A stretch of DNA of 64,000 nucleotides from NCBI GenBank assembly GCA_963836915.1, contig CAWILH010000002.1, forward strand, positions 4,092,001 to 4,156,000, written 5' to 3'. Numbering within the stretch: position 1 is the first letter of the stretch; every line of letters starts with the position of its first letter. Made by a program: the position numbers and the translations under genes. This DNA comes from Cryomorpha sp963836915 (GTDB taxonomy: Bacteria; Bacteroidota; Bacteroidia; Flavobacteriales_D; Cryomorphaceae). Below the pieces are notes generated by a model. The model was given only the letters and a program-made list of their open reading frames with translations, made no database searches and was not told the DNA's origin. Positions 8,249-17,337 of the stretch are shown here, piece by piece.

Positions 8249-9316
8249 ATGAGCCGAGCAGGTGGCGAGATAGTCAGTATCATTATTCCCAACTTCAACA
8301 AAGGAAAATTTGTGGAAGAGACGGTGGGCTGCATATTGGCGCAAACATCGCCAGATTGGGAGCTTATTTTTATTGACGATGGCTCTACCGACCCTAGTTT
8401 TGAATGGGCCAAGGCTGCCGCCAAAAATGACGAGCGTTGCGTTTTTCTGAAAAACACCTCTGGGATAAAAGGTGCAAATGCCGCCCGGAACCAAGGAATA
8501 GAAATGGCGCGAGGCAAATACATCCTGTTTTTGGACAGCGATGACCTCTTGGCAAAGGATAGCATCGAGAACCGGTTGAAAGATTTTTCGAGATACCCCA
8601 ACAATGCGCTATTGATCTATCCGACGGGTGTTTTTTTTGACACCGTGGGCGATTCCGACCTGATTTGCAATATCCCGAATGAAAAGTCCTTCCTGCACCG
8701 ATTTTTGGAGCGCGATATCACTTGGTTGATCTCAGGCCCGATCTGGAAAAAAGAAACCCTTGAAAAACTCAATGGATTTGACCTAAGGCTTCAGAGCCAG
8801 CAAGATTACGATCTGCACGTTCGGGCGTTGATAGCCGGTTTTGACTTCAAATATTTTCATCAAGAGCCCGATGCGCATTACCGCAGAAACGTAGGCAGCA
8901 TTCCGCGGATAGAATCGCAGTCGGTGGTACATTTCGAGCAGCGATTTGAGATGATACTGCGCCACCATGCCTTGCTGAAGGAAGCGGGAAAACTGGGAGC
9001 CACTGAAAAACGGCTCTTGGCCACCTACCTGCTCGACATCGCCCAAATGATGCGTTGGCATAAAGTGAAACTCGGCAGGGAATCGAAGACCCGCGCCGAT
9101 GTGATATGGAGCAAGGCACTATCGCTGGAGCTAGTGGACAGGGCAGATTTTAAAATTGGGCAGAAGTACATCAACTTCAAGCATCAGATGCTCTTTAATC
9201 GATTCCCGAAATGGCAGGCCAAGAAAGAAGAAAGCTACCGCCAAAAATTGGGATCCCTTATTTTTGAACCGAGCCTTACCTATTGCCAAGTCAGACTGAG
9301 CGATTATGAAAGCTGA
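8249..9316 (+). CDS. GT2 family glycosyltransferase
   Basis: 355 aa, starting VSIIIPNFNKGKFVEETVGC. The nucleotide-binding motif is IFIDDGSTDPS and the acidic metal motif is FLDSDDLL; a WLISGPIWKKE segment further on resembles the acceptor-site loop of this family. The end overlaps the start of the next glycosyltransferase by 11 bp, so the two are translationally coupled. Cytosolic or membrane-associated enzyme of repeat-unit assembly; the sugar transferred cannot be predicted. Confidence 0.88.
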   Translation: MSRAGGEIVSIIIPNFNKGKFVEETVGCILAQTSPDWELIFIDDGSTDPSFEWAKAAAKNDERCVFLKNTSGIKGANAARNQGIEMARGKYILFLDSDDLLAKDSIENRLKDFSRYPNNALLIYPTGVFFDTVGDSDLICNIPNEKSFLHRFLERDITWLISGPIWKKETLEKLNGFDLRLQSQQDYDLHVRALIAGFDFKYFHQEPDAHYRRNVGSIPRIESQSVVHFEQRFEMILRHHALLKEAGKLGATEKRLLATYLLDIAQMMRWHKVKLGRESKTRADVIWSKALSLELVDRADFKIGQKYINFKHQMLFNRFPKWQAKKEESYRQKLGSLIFEPSLTYCQVRLSDYES

Positions 9317-10493
9317 GCACCACATCCTTTTCATTTCGTCATGGTACCCTAAGGTTTCGGGCTCTGCGGGCACCTTTGTAGAGATGCACCTGCTGGCGCT
9401 GCAATCCCGCGGTTGCAAATGTGCCATGCTCCTCAATGGCGAAGTGACCCTCGGAAATTATATTTCATTTGGCCTTGACCCTAAAAAACTGCTTGACTAC
9501 CGGCGCGACGCCAAGGTGACCTTCATCGATAACCTTACCGTGCATAAAACGCCGCTTAGGTTTTCCAAAAACCCCATTGAGAAGCGCAGAAAAAACATCC
9601 TTGAAAATACCGAAAAGGCAATCCGTGCGTATATCAATCGGGAAGGCAGGCCCGACCTTATTTTTCATCATGGCATTTTCGATTATTGCTACCTGAGCAG
9701 CTTTGTCGCCCGCACCTTCGATTTGCCCATCTGGTATATGGAAAACTCGCCAAACCTTACCCCCACCCATCTTCCCTGTGCCAATCCCTTTGATAGCCAA
9801 GATGATCAAAAGGACTTCGTGCGCAATGCCGAAAGGAGAATGGCAGTGACCGAGGCATACGTAAATAAGATGAGTGAACTATTTGGGGTACCCTACGAGC
9901 TATGCCCCAATGTGGTGACCGATGATTTTTTTATTGATCCCGATCAAGTAGAGCGGCCGTCTGGCTATTTCCAGTTCATAAATGTGGCCATACTCAGCGG
10001 GCGCAAGAATCAAAGTCTGATTTTAAAAGCATTTGCCAAATCATTCAAGGGCAATTCAAAATTTCGATTGACCATAGCGGGTGACGAACCATTGCTGGGA
10101 GCACTGCAGGCCGAATCAAAAGCATTGGGCATTGCCGATCAAGTGACCATCTTGGGCTTCCAATCCCGTGAGCGCATCGTGCAGCTGCTTGACGCTTCGC
10201 ACTGCTTCGTGCTCAGCTCCCGCGCCGAGACCTTTGGGGTAGTGCTGGTCGAAGCGCTCGCCCGCGGCCTCCCGCTGCTCTCTACCCGCATAGCCGGGCC
10301 TGAAGAGACTGTAGATGCGACCAATGGCCTGCTCGTAGAACCCGATAATTCTACTCAATTGGCAGAAGCCATGCTCGAAGTATTCCAAACCTACGGTAAT
10401 TTCGATCCAAAAGAACTCATCCGTGGCGCCAAAAAAAGATTCGGTCCCGATGCGGTAAAAAACGCGCTTTTTCATGAAATCAGAACGGTCTAA
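9306..10493 (+). CDS. GT4 family glycosyltransferase
   Basis: 395 aa, GT-B fold. N-terminal ILFISSWYPKVSGSAGTFVEMH carries the glycine-rich acceptor-side loop, and the C-terminal donor domain has the E-x7-E motif ETFGVVLVEALARGLPLLST typical of retaining GT4 enzymes. Overlaps both neighbours (11 bp upstream, 20 bp downstream), consistent with a polycistronic unit. Likely adds one hexose or deoxyhexose during glycan assembly at the inner membrane. Confidence 0.9.
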   Translation: MKAEHHILFISSWYPKVSGSAGTFVEMHLLALQSRGCKCAMLLNGEVTLGNYISFGLDPKKLLDYRRDAKVTFIDNLTVHKTPLRFSKNPIEKRRKNILENTEKAIRAYINREGRPDLIFHHGIFDYCYLSSFVARTFDLPIWYMENSPNLTPTHLPCANPFDSQDDQKDFVRNAERRMAVTEAYVNKMSELFGVPYELCPNVVTDDFFIDPDQVERPSGYFQFINVAILSGRKNQSLILKAFAKSFKGNSKFRLTIAGDEPLLGALQAESKALGIADQVTILGFQSRERIVQLLDASHCFVLSSRAETFGVVLVEALARGLPLLSTRIAGPEETVDATNGLLVEPDNSTQLAEAMLEVFQTYGNFDPKELIRGAKKRFGPDAVKNALFHEIRTV

Positions 10494-11487
10494 ATTCGGG
10501 CTTTCGCCAAAGGAAGAGCTGTTGGTAATGCCCGATGGAGCGACCACCGTCGCGTATGGGATGCGCGGGCTCAACTGGAAAGGGAAGATCGGCTACCGCT
10601 GGTCGATGATACAATACCGCGCACGGCTCGACCGGTTTTACAAGGAAGCGCTGGCACAGAAGGAATGCTATTACGGCCCTTTCAAAGGAGAATTTGGCCA
10701 TTTCTTGCTCCATAACCTTCCATTCTTAGTCCATTTGCACCAATGCGGTGTTGAGATTCATTATTGTGGGATGGAGCTGCACCGACCATTTCTGGTAGAC
10801 AGCGCGGGGGCTTCGATCATTGCGGAGTGGTATCCGCTGCGCGACTTTTTTGCCGAGAGCAAGCCCAACTGCAACGAGACGGTATTGCCCGCCGATGTAA
10901 GTCTCAAGGTCGATGAATTTAAAGCAAGGGCATTGGCATCTGGTGCTCCCTTCCTTGATATCGCCGAGAAAGATCTGTACTGGTTCATGTTCAGAAATTG
11001 GCAGCTCGATGGCAAGCAGGGCAGCTATAATCTCGCGTCCGTTTACGGAAATGGCAAGAATAGTTCCTGCGTAATTTTTCCTAGAAAGAAAGGGGCGGAG
11101 AGCACGCCCAATAATGGTGGGCCATGGGATTATTCGGCGGTGGCAAGGGCAGTGGCTCCTTATTTCAAGAAGGTGTACTTCGTGGGGCATCCTTCGCTCA
11201 GCGCGTCTATTGCCAGCGAGGGCGATATCGAATTTAAAGTATCTGAAAATAATGCCGATACACTGCGGTATTGCGCCGAAGCATCGCTGATCATCACGCA
11301 GCACTCGGGGGCAGTCCACATCGGTTCGTACGTTGATACGCCTGTGCTTTTGATCTTCAAAGGCACTCCGCCCATCAAGGGGCTCATCGATACGATCAGG
11401 TTTCGTAAAAATTTGAAAGTCGATGCTTTGAGCTATGTCTTTAGTTTGCCCGAAATTGAGAACTTTGTCAGCTCCCTGATGGAATAG
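10474..11487 (+). CDS. Putative glycosyltransferase (GT61/GT9-like)
   Basis: 337 aa, not a standard GT2 or GT4. Two features suggest a GT-B enzyme: a GEFGHFLLHNLPFLVHL segment (about residues 71-87), like the aromatic/His-rich N-F-HFL-LPRL motif of GT61 (DUF563) proteins, and a C-terminal ITQHSGAVHIGSYVDTPVLLIF that resembles the donor-site GA-H-A motif of GT9/GT61 enzymes. It starts 20 bp inside the preceding gene and abuts the next one. Assignment rests on short motifs and context, so only the general class is offered. Confidence 0.6.
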   Translation: MKSERSKFGLSPKEELLVMPDGATTVAYGMRGLNWKGKIGYRWSMIQYRARLDRFYKEALAQKECYYGPFKGEFGHFLLHNLPFLVHLHQCGVEIHYCGMELHRPFLVDSAGASIIAEWYPLRDFFAESKPNCNETVLPADVSLKVDEFKARALASGAPFLDIAEKDLYWFMFRNWQLDGKQGSYNLASVYGNGKNSSCVIFPRKKGAESTPNNGGPWDYSAVARAVAPYFKKVYFVGHPSLSASIASEGDIEFKVSENNADTLRYCAEASLIITQHSGAVHIGSYVDTPVLLIFKGTPPIKGLIDTIRFRKNLKVDALSYVFSLPEIENFVSSLME

Positions 11488-12297
11488 ATGCAAAGCGATT
11501 TTCTTTTTTTAATTCCACTTACGCCCCCCGAGATGCTCGATCCGATGCGAAAAGCGCTCCGAACTTTTTGCTTCAGTCAGCTCAGCGCTTTGCAGGCATC
11601 CGCTCAGGTGTGGCTCATTGGTGATATAGATAGGGTGCCACAAGGATTTGAGAATATAAGGACCGAAGGCCGCACGAAAGAAGATAAACTCTGGGAAGTG
11701 GGCGAGCGCTTGGCCGACATGAAATCTGCTCCGGCCAAATACTTGGTGCGGCTTGATGACGATGACCTGATCAATCCTAAAGTTTTTGACGCGTTGGCGG
11801 CGCAAGACTTTGATTGCTGCACAGATAGGGAGCATTGGTTTTACGAAGTTTCTACTGCCCTTACGGGAAATCAATACCGACCGTGGTTTCCCAATACCTG
11901 CATACACGCCTTTAAGCACGGTATGGCGCGGGTGCCGGCCATGGGAGGCTCTGCAAAGGCAGGAGACCAAAATTATCTTTTCGCCTGCGATCACAGCAAG
12001 GCTTGGCAGGCCTACTACAGAGATAAGGATGTGCAGTACTCCATTGGCGGTAAGCCAAACTACCTGCGCATCATCAATAAAAACAGCATTACGGCTCAGA
12101 ATGCCAAGGAGAATAGCGAATCGGCCTACCAGACTTATCTGCATTCTTTCGGCTCTTGGAAAGCCGATTTTCCACTTGAAGCTTCGCTAAAAGAGAAATT
12201 AATAGACCTTTGGCGGGCTCAGGGCAATGAAATAACCGAGTATAAACAACCCAAACCGAGTTTGATCAAGAAATTCAAAAACTTGATGAATAGATAA
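11488..12297 (+). CDS. Putative GT-A glycosyltransferase (rhamnosyltransferase-like)
   Basis: 269 aa. The central segment YLVRLDDDDLINPKVFD is an acidic metal-binding motif like that in the putative rhamnosyl transferase family, and a FPNTCIHAFKHG segment follows. No classic N-terminal V-V-IPT-N stretch is present, so it is not an ordinary GT2. The ATG follows the previous stop without a gap and the next gene starts two bases after its stop, so it belongs to the same transcript. Basic C-terminus (KPSLIKKFKNLMNR) may associate with the membrane. Confidence 0.55.
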   Translation: MQSDFLFLIPLTPPEMLDPMRKALRTFCFSQLSALQASAQVWLIGDIDRVPQGFENIRTEGRTKEDKLWEVGERLADMKSAPAKYLVRLDDDDLINPKVFDALAAQDFDCCTDREHWFYEVSTALTGNQYRPWFPNTCIHAFKHGMARVPAMGGSAKAGDQNYLFACDHSKAWQAYYRDKDVQYSIGGKPNYLRIINKNSITAQNAKENSESAYQTYLHSFGSWKADFPLEASLKEKLIDLWRAQGNEITEYKQPKPSLIKKFKNLMNR

Positions 12298-12299
12298 TT

Positions 12300-13196
12300 A
12301 TGGCTGATTTAATAGCAGAAATAGAATCTTTTACCGCACAGATCAAAGACCTGAAGGTCTGCGTGATCGGAGAGACCATCATCGATGAATTTATAGAAGT
12401 GGAGTACGAGGGGCAGAGCATGAAATCTTTTTGCCCAGTATTTAGGTATGCCGGCGATGCAGGGCCGAGAGAGCGACAGATGGGCGGAGCCGCAGCGGTG
12501 GCCAGCCACCTAAAAGACTTTGTGGCTTCGGTAGATCTGATCAGTAATAGAGAAGGCGAAATCGTTAAGACCAGGCTCATCGATAAGGATGATCATAAGA
12601 AGCACGTAGAAATAAATAAGTTTGAATCACATAAGTTTGGCGCGGTCAGCGTCGATAGTGAAAAATATGATGTGGTGATCGTTGCTGATTTTGGCCACGG
12701 ATTTTGCGATGAGCTCACCATAGATGGTAAGTATCACTTTATGACACAGACCAATAGCAATAATTTTGGCTACAACCGGATGTCGAAATGGAAAGCTTTC
12801 GCTAAAAAAAGTGCCTGTATGGATTTGCGCGAAGCAAGCCTACAGGTCAATCTTAAGACCGACTTTAGCGAAAAAGGCGCCATACCCAACTTATTCAATT
12901 ACGAGCTAGATGCCGATAAGCTTTTCCTGACCTTAGGACGCAGTGGTTCAGTGTATTACGATGGATCCAATTACGTACATCAACCCATGTACGAAGCGCC
13001 AGTGGTAGATACCATCGGTGCCGGCGATACTTTTTACGCTTTTGCAGCTTTGGCGGCAGAAATTACCTTTGCCGATATAAACCATATTATGTTGGTGCCT
13101 TCTCTGGCCGCCAGCTTATCCTGCACCTGGTTATGCAATCAGGAAGCCGTAACCAAAGAAAAATTGCTTGCACATGCAGCTCGATTCCTATCATAA
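12300..13196 (+). CDS. PfkB-family sugar kinase (HldE N-domain-like)
   Basis: 298 aa ribokinase fold: N-terminal VCVIGETIIDEFIEV, a RQMGGAAAVASHL glycine motif and the catalytic anion-hole motif DTIGAGDTFYAFAAL near residue 240. This matches the kinase half of HldE/RfaE, which phosphorylates D-glycero-D-manno-heptose 7-phosphate at O-1. It is followed by a GmhA-like isomerase, an SDR epimerase and an HldC-like nucleotidyltransferase, so the four plausibly make a nucleotide heptose or a related sugar. The sequence is divergent, with an unusual insertion around the GQSMKSFCPVFRYAGDAGPR segment, so the substrate may differ. Confidence 0.78.
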   Translation: MADLIAEIESFTAQIKDLKVCVIGETIIDEFIEVEYEGQSMKSFCPVFRYAGDAGPRERQMGGAAAVASHLKDFVASVDLISNREGEIVKTRLIDKDDHKKHVEINKFESHKFGAVSVDSEKYDVVIVADFGHGFCDELTIDGKYHFMTQTNSNNFGYNRMSKWKAFAKKSACMDLREASLQVNLKTDFSEKGAIPNLFNYELDADKLFLTLGRSGSVYYDGSNYVHQPMYEAPVVDTIGAGDTFYAFAALAAEITFADINHIMLVPSLAASLSCTWLCNQEAVTKEKLLAHAARFLS

Positions 13197-13692
13197 AGCC
13201 TTCAGCGGCTACTTTGAGTCTACCGAACTTAGGGCCGGCATGGCTCGGGCAACGTCGATTTTAAGCGCGGCCACACGTATTTTCTTCATTGGCAATGGGG
13301 GCAGCAACGCCATCTGCAGCCACATGATGGAAGACTATATGAAGATAGCTGGAAAGCAGACCCTGAGCTTTTCAGATCCGGCGCTTATCACTTGTTTTGC
13401 CAATGATTACGGCTACCAAAACGCGCTTGCCAAATGGATAGAATTCAATTTTCAAACCGGCGATGTACTGGTAGCCATCAGCTCTTCGGGCGAGTCGGAG
13501 AATATAATAAATGCCGTTTTGGAGCACCAAAATAAAGGCGGTAAAGTGATTACGCTGAGTGGTTTTACTGCCGATAATACCCTTTCCCGAAAAGGAGACG
13601 TAAACATGGTGACGCCCGAAAAGAACTATGGAATCGTCGAGTGCTTCCATCAAGTGATTTTACACGCTATACTGGACGATATCGCATGCTGA
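13174..13692 (+). CDS. SIS-domain sugar-phosphate isomerase (GmhA-like)
   Basis: I choose ATG 13174 (MQLDSYHKAF) rather than the TTG two codons earlier; it overlaps the kinase gene by 23 bp. The SIS core is clear: IFFIGNGGSNAICSHMMEDY, ISSSGESENIINAV, VITLSGF. Aligned by eye to E. coli GmhA, the catalytic His of the second helix is kept (SHMMED) while the catalytic Glu position appears to be Asp, and the late His (VILHAIL) is kept but the Gln before it is replaced by Glu. It would interconvert sedoheptulose 7-phosphate and an aldoheptose phosphate or an analogous pair. Alternative: isomerase of another sugar. Confidence 0.78.
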   Translation: MQLDSYHKAFSGYFESTELRAGMARATSILSAATRIFFIGNGGSNAICSHMMEDYMKIAGKQTLSFSDPALITCFANDYGYQNALAKWIEFNFQTGDVLVAISSSGESENIINAVLEHQNKGGKVITLSGFTADNTLSRKGDVNMVTPEKNYGIVECFHQVILHAILDDIAC

Positions 13693-14603
13693 TCAAAAAG
13701 GTTTTCATAACCGGGGTAGCCGGATTCATAGGCAGCAACCTACTTGATTATCTCATCGATAACACCGGCTGGCAGGTGGTGGGCATTGATAATCTGAGCA
13801 CTGGCACACGCGATAATATCGCACACCATCTCGGAAATCCGCGCTTTGAGTTTATCGAACAATCACTCTTCGATATCGATTCCCTAAAAGTATACGACCG
13901 TATATTTCACCTCGCCGCGCTTCCGCGGATACAGCCAAGCTTTGAATATGTGAACGAGCATATCAAGGCCAATCTTTCCAGCGCCATGCACCTCGTGGAA
14001 ATCATGATTGCTGAAAATCATTTTCCGCGGCTTATCAATAGCTCATCGAGCGCGATATACGGTACACCAAAAAATATCCCTACCCCGGAAGATGAGCCAA
14101 TCGACTGCCTCAGTCCGTACGCTTTTCAGAAATACGAAGTGGAGAAATATTTTGAATTGCTCGAAAGCCGCTATCCATTGGACTACGTAAACCTGCGCTA
14201 CTTCAATCCTTACGGGCCGCGCAGTTTTAATCCTGCCAATCGGTTCAGCGCTTATAGCTCAGTAGTAGGTATATTTCTCAATCTCCGGGAGAATGGGGAG
14301 ACCCTACATATCACCGGCGACGGATCGCAGCAGCGCGACTTCGTACATGTGGGAGATTTGGCCAAGGCCAACTATCTGGCAGCCATACATCCCGAAAAGT
14401 TAAATACGGCCTTCAATATCGGTCATGCCCATACCATGTCGGTCTTGAATCTTGCAAAACTGATATCATCTGACTTCGACTTCATACCCAAGCGCGAGGG
14501 GGAAGCCGACATTACCTATGCCGACGTGCAGAAGGCAAAAGATGTATTGGGCTGGAGCCCAAGTCACAAACTGGAATCTTACATCAAAGAAACCATTAAA
14601 TGA
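13686..14603 (+). CDS. NAD-dependent sugar epimerase/dehydratase (extended SDR)
   Basis: 305 aa from ATG 13686, which overlaps the isomerase stop by 7 bp; an upstream GTG frame start at 13641 would lie well inside that gene. NAD-binding GVAGFIGSNL (10-19), SSSSAIYG catalytic serine region, YAFQKYEVEKY (Tyr-x3-Lys) and RYFNPYGPR are those of UDP-sugar 4-epimerases and relatives. Context between a GmhA-like isomerase and an HldC-like nucleotidyltransferase raises the possibility that it epimerises the nucleotide sugar of this cassette, as HldD does for ADP-heptose, though the motif set is closer to GalE/WbpP-type enzymes. Confidence 0.82.
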   Translation: MLIKKVFITGVAGFIGSNLLDYLIDNTGWQVVGIDNLSTGTRDNIAHHLGNPRFEFIEQSLFDIDSLKVYDRIFHLAALPRIQPSFEYVNEHIKANLSSAMHLVEIMIAENHFPRLINSSSSAIYGTPKNIPTPEDEPIDCLSPYAFQKYEVEKYFELLESRYPLDYVNLRYFNPYGPRSFNPANRFSAYSSVVGIFLNLRENGETLHITGDGSQQRDFVHVGDLAKANYLAAIHPEKLNTAFNIGHAHTMSVLNLAKLISSDFDFIPKREGEADITYADVQKAKDVLGWSPSHKLESYIKETIK

Positions 14604-15016
14604 TCAAGGGTTTTGCATGTGGCGTTTTCGATCTTTTCCATCCCGGCCATGTGCTGATGCTTGAAGCTTGCGCCAAAAACTGCGATCATCTTACCGTAGC
14701 CATAAACAGGGCAGAAGCTATAGACCCTGCTATAAATCCCGGCAAGCGAAAGCCATTGTTCACTGTCGAAGAGCGCGAGATGATGGTGGCATCCAATAGA
14801 TATGTGGATGAAGTGCTCTTTTATAATTCGGAAGCTGAGCTCACGCAAATTATGCAATCGGGTGGTTTTCAAGTCCGTTTCTTGGGTGATGACTACCGCG
14901 GTAAGCCCATCACTGCGCCCGAGGCCATCAAAGAGATTTTTTATCTAGACCGCAGCCACGGCTATAGCACCACCGCCCTTGTGGAGCGTATTAAGTCATG
15001 GCTTTCAAGAGCTTGA
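14600..15016 (+). CDS. Cytidylyltransferase-like nucleotidyltransferase (HldC/TagD-like)
   Basis: 138 aa; start ATGA-overlaps the SDR stop. The N-terminal GVFDLFHPGHVLML contains the HPGH (HxGH) signature at 14-17 and the C-terminal SHGYSTTALVERI holds the ST-T motif that completes the nucleotide site. This single-domain size is that of HldC (ADP-heptose synthase half) or glycerol-3-phosphate cytidylyltransferase. With the PfkB kinase three genes upstream, it looks like the two halves of HldE carried separately and flanking the isomerase and epimerase. Product likely an NDP-activated heptose or related sugar donor. Confidence 0.83.
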   Translation: MIKGFACGVFDLFHPGHVLMLEACAKNCDHLTVAINRAEAIDPAINPGKRKPLFTVEEREMMVASNRYVDEVLFYNSEAELTQIMQSGGFQVRFLGDDYRGKPITAPEAIKEIFYLDRSHGYSTTALVERIKSWLSRA

Positions 15017-15019
15017 GAT

Positions 15020-16243
15020 TTGGGGACGGAGCGCATATTGATTGTTTCTCATGTTTTTCCACCTCGGGCAGGAATCGGTGGAAGGCGCTGGGCGAAGTTT
15101 GCCAAATATCTCCACCGCAGCGGAGCCAAGGTTAGGGTGCTCTGTGCCGACTTGCCCATTTCACGTCCGAGTGCCTGGTCGGCCGATGTGAGCGGGATCG
15201 ATGTGCAGACCTACCCACATCGCTTTCCACGTATCTTGCTCGGGCGGCCACGCTCAGTTCTTGCAAAACTCCGGTATAGACTGGCTCTGGCTTACGCCAA
15301 AATAAGGAGCAAAGGAACACCCTACGACCGCGGCTTCATGGATAGATGGGTGTATCAAGCTGCGCTGGAGCAGGCTATCCGAGCATTTTCACCCCATGCG
15401 GTCATCATAAGCGGTGGCCCGTTTTCGCTCCTTTACAATGCGCTTCCCCTGGTAAAAAAACACCCGGAAGTCATATTTATCGGCGATTTTCGTGATCCTT
15501 GGAGCTGGGCGCTGATCTATGGCTACGATACCTTGCGTGGATCTCGAAAAAGGTTTGAAGAAAAGATGGAAGGCAGGGTGGTCGAAAAGTTCTCCATGCT
15601 TCTCTCACCATCTGAAGAGATCTCCAAAACCCTGACGGAAAAATATCCTGATTATCAATCGAAAATATCAACCCTTCCACATGCCTACGATCTGGATGAC
15701 ATCATACCAAGGAGCGAAAAAAATGATTCCCAAAATAAGATCAGTATCATTTATGGCGGAACGATCTACGATAATGTGGTCGACCATTTGAGAATACTTT
15801 CAGACTTCGTGGCCGTAAATTCCGAGAAGGTTCAATTGAATATTTATTCTAATGATCATCCTGAAGATCAGGAATTTAAGTCCGTTTATTTCCATCATAC
15901 GATTGGCTCAAAACAGTTTTTTGAAAAAGTGGCCACTGCCGATTGGCAGTTGCTGCTCATACCCATCCAAGTGAAAGATGATGTGCTTACCAAACTATTT
16001 GAGCTCGCAGCCACAGGGGTACCCATCCTCATGATGGGGCATCGCGGCAGGCTATCAGAATTTGTCGAGAAGAATAAAATTGGCTTCTTTGCAGAGTCTG
16101 CGGCCGATCTGAAAGAACATCTTTTCTCGGGATTTGATTTTTCGACCGATTTAGATTGGCTGGAGCAAAGAAGGTATGACAGAATCACCGACCAATTAAT
16201 GACGAAAATAAAATCAGAACTAAGTGCCGATGCTGCCGCATAA
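15020..16243 (+). CDS. GT4-like glycosyltransferase
   Basis: 407 aa. TTG 15020 is the only reasonable start: the preceding gene's TGA lies in frame at 15014-15016 and the product then begins GTERILIVSHVFPPRAGIGG, with the family's N-terminal FPP-GG loop. Further motifs: FIGDFRDPW (typical of this GT4 subgroup) and the C-terminal TKLFELAATGVPILMMG donor-site region, where the usual E-x7-E is replaced by K-x-FE-x-AA-G-P. Likely a nucleotide-sugar-dependent transferase of the same operon; overlaps the start of wecB. Confidence 0.83.
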   Translation: MGTERILIVSHVFPPRAGIGGRRWAKFAKYLHRSGAKVRVLCADLPISRPSAWSADVSGIDVQTYPHRFPRILLGRPRSVLAKLRYRLALAYAKIRSKGTPYDRGFMDRWVYQAALEQAIRAFSPHAVIISGGPFSLLYNALPLVKKHPEVIFIGDFRDPWSWALIYGYDTLRGSRKRFEEKMEGRVVEKFSMLLSPSEEISKTLTEKYPDYQSKISTLPHAYDLDDIIPRSEKNDSQNKISIIYGGTIYDNVVDHLRILSDFVAVNSEKVQLNIYSNDHPEDQEFKSVYFHHTIGSKQFFEKVATADWQLLLIPIQVKDDVLTKLFELAATGVPILMMGHRGRLSEFVEKNKIGFFAESAADLKEHLFSGFDFSTDLDWLEQRRYDRITDQLMTKIKSELSADAAA

Positions 16244-17337
16244 AATATTGATCGTAGTGGGCACGCGACCCAATTTCATTAAGGTAACGCAGTTTAAAAA
16301 GGTAGCGGCAGGGTTTGAAAACCTGTCTGTAGAGATCGTTCATACCGGGCAGCATTACGATGAGAAAATGGCTCAGGTATTCTTTGACCAGTTTGGGTTA
16401 AGCCCCGATCATACCTTGACTTGTGATCCCGGCCATCCTGCCGCGCAGATCGCCGAGATGATCACCAAACTGAGCACCCTTATCCAAGCGCAGCAGCCCA
16501 AAATGGTAATCGTGGTGGGCGATGTAAATTCAACTTTGGCCGCAGCCATCGCCACCAATAAATCTCAAGTGGCCATGGCGCATCTTGAAAGCGGCCTGCG
16601 CAGTTTTGATACCGCCATGCCCGAAGAGCATAATAGATTGGTGGCCGATGCCTTGGCCGGTCTCCACTTTATCACCGAAGATTCTGGCCTGCGAAATCTG
16701 CGCGCAGAAGGCAAGGCCGAGCGCGGGCTGGCACTAGTAGGCAATACCATGATAGACACGCTCCTGGCTTATATGCAGCAGATAGAAGCCTCTAGAGTGC
16801 TCGGTGAATACGGAATAAATGAAAATAATTTTGCGCTCGTCACCATCCATCGTCCATCTAATGTAGATAGCGCCGAAGGTTTGGATACTATGCTGCGCAT
16901 TTTGGAAGAAGTGTCGGCGCATACATCGATCGTCTTTCCCATGCATCCCCGCACTCGGCCGGATCGCCAAGTTTAATCTCGATGACCGTCTCGCGGCCAT
17001 CGATGGGCTAAAGCTCACTGCGCCGCTCAGCTATTTTGATTTTCAAAAGCTGGTGCACATGTCCAGATTCGTGCTTACCGATTCGGGTGGTATCCAAGAA
17101 GAAACTACTTTTTTGCGGAAGCCATGCCTTACCTTACGGCCAAATACCGAGCGGCCAAGTACGATAGAAATTGGTACCAATGCGCTGATCCCATTTAACG
17201 CCGAAGCCGTGGCCAAGGCGGTGACCGAAATAATGGAAGGCCGCTGGAAGTCAGGTTCCGTTCCACCCCTTTGGGATGGCCACGCGACCCGCAGGGTATT
17301 GCTGCGGATTGAAGAATTTTTTGAAACCGGCACTTAG
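16230..17337 (+). pseudogene. wecB: UDP-N-acetylglucosamine 2-epimerase (non-hydrolysing), frameshifted
   Basis: Two frames together give a complete WecB of about 369 aa. The first runs to 16976 with GTRPNFIKV, VVGDVNSTLAA, HLESGLRSFDTAMPEEHNR and FPMHPRTR; it then derails. The second frame resumes at about 16964 as IAKFNLDDRLAAIDGLKL and proceeds through LTDSGGIQEETTFL and LRPNTERPSTIEIG. Removing one C from cggccgg at 16957-16963 fuses them into the expected RTRRIAKF. Starts possible at GTG 16224 or ATG 16230. The enzyme makes UDP-ManNAc from UDP-GlcNAc, supplying ManNAc or ManNAcA for the polymer. Real mutation or consensus error; no other damage is visible. Confidence 0.88.

Noticed and set aside
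10726..11493. Long minus-strand frame of 255 codons
   Set aside because: It is antisense to a well-supported glycosyltransferase-like gene with coupled neighbours, and its translation has no domain or signal.
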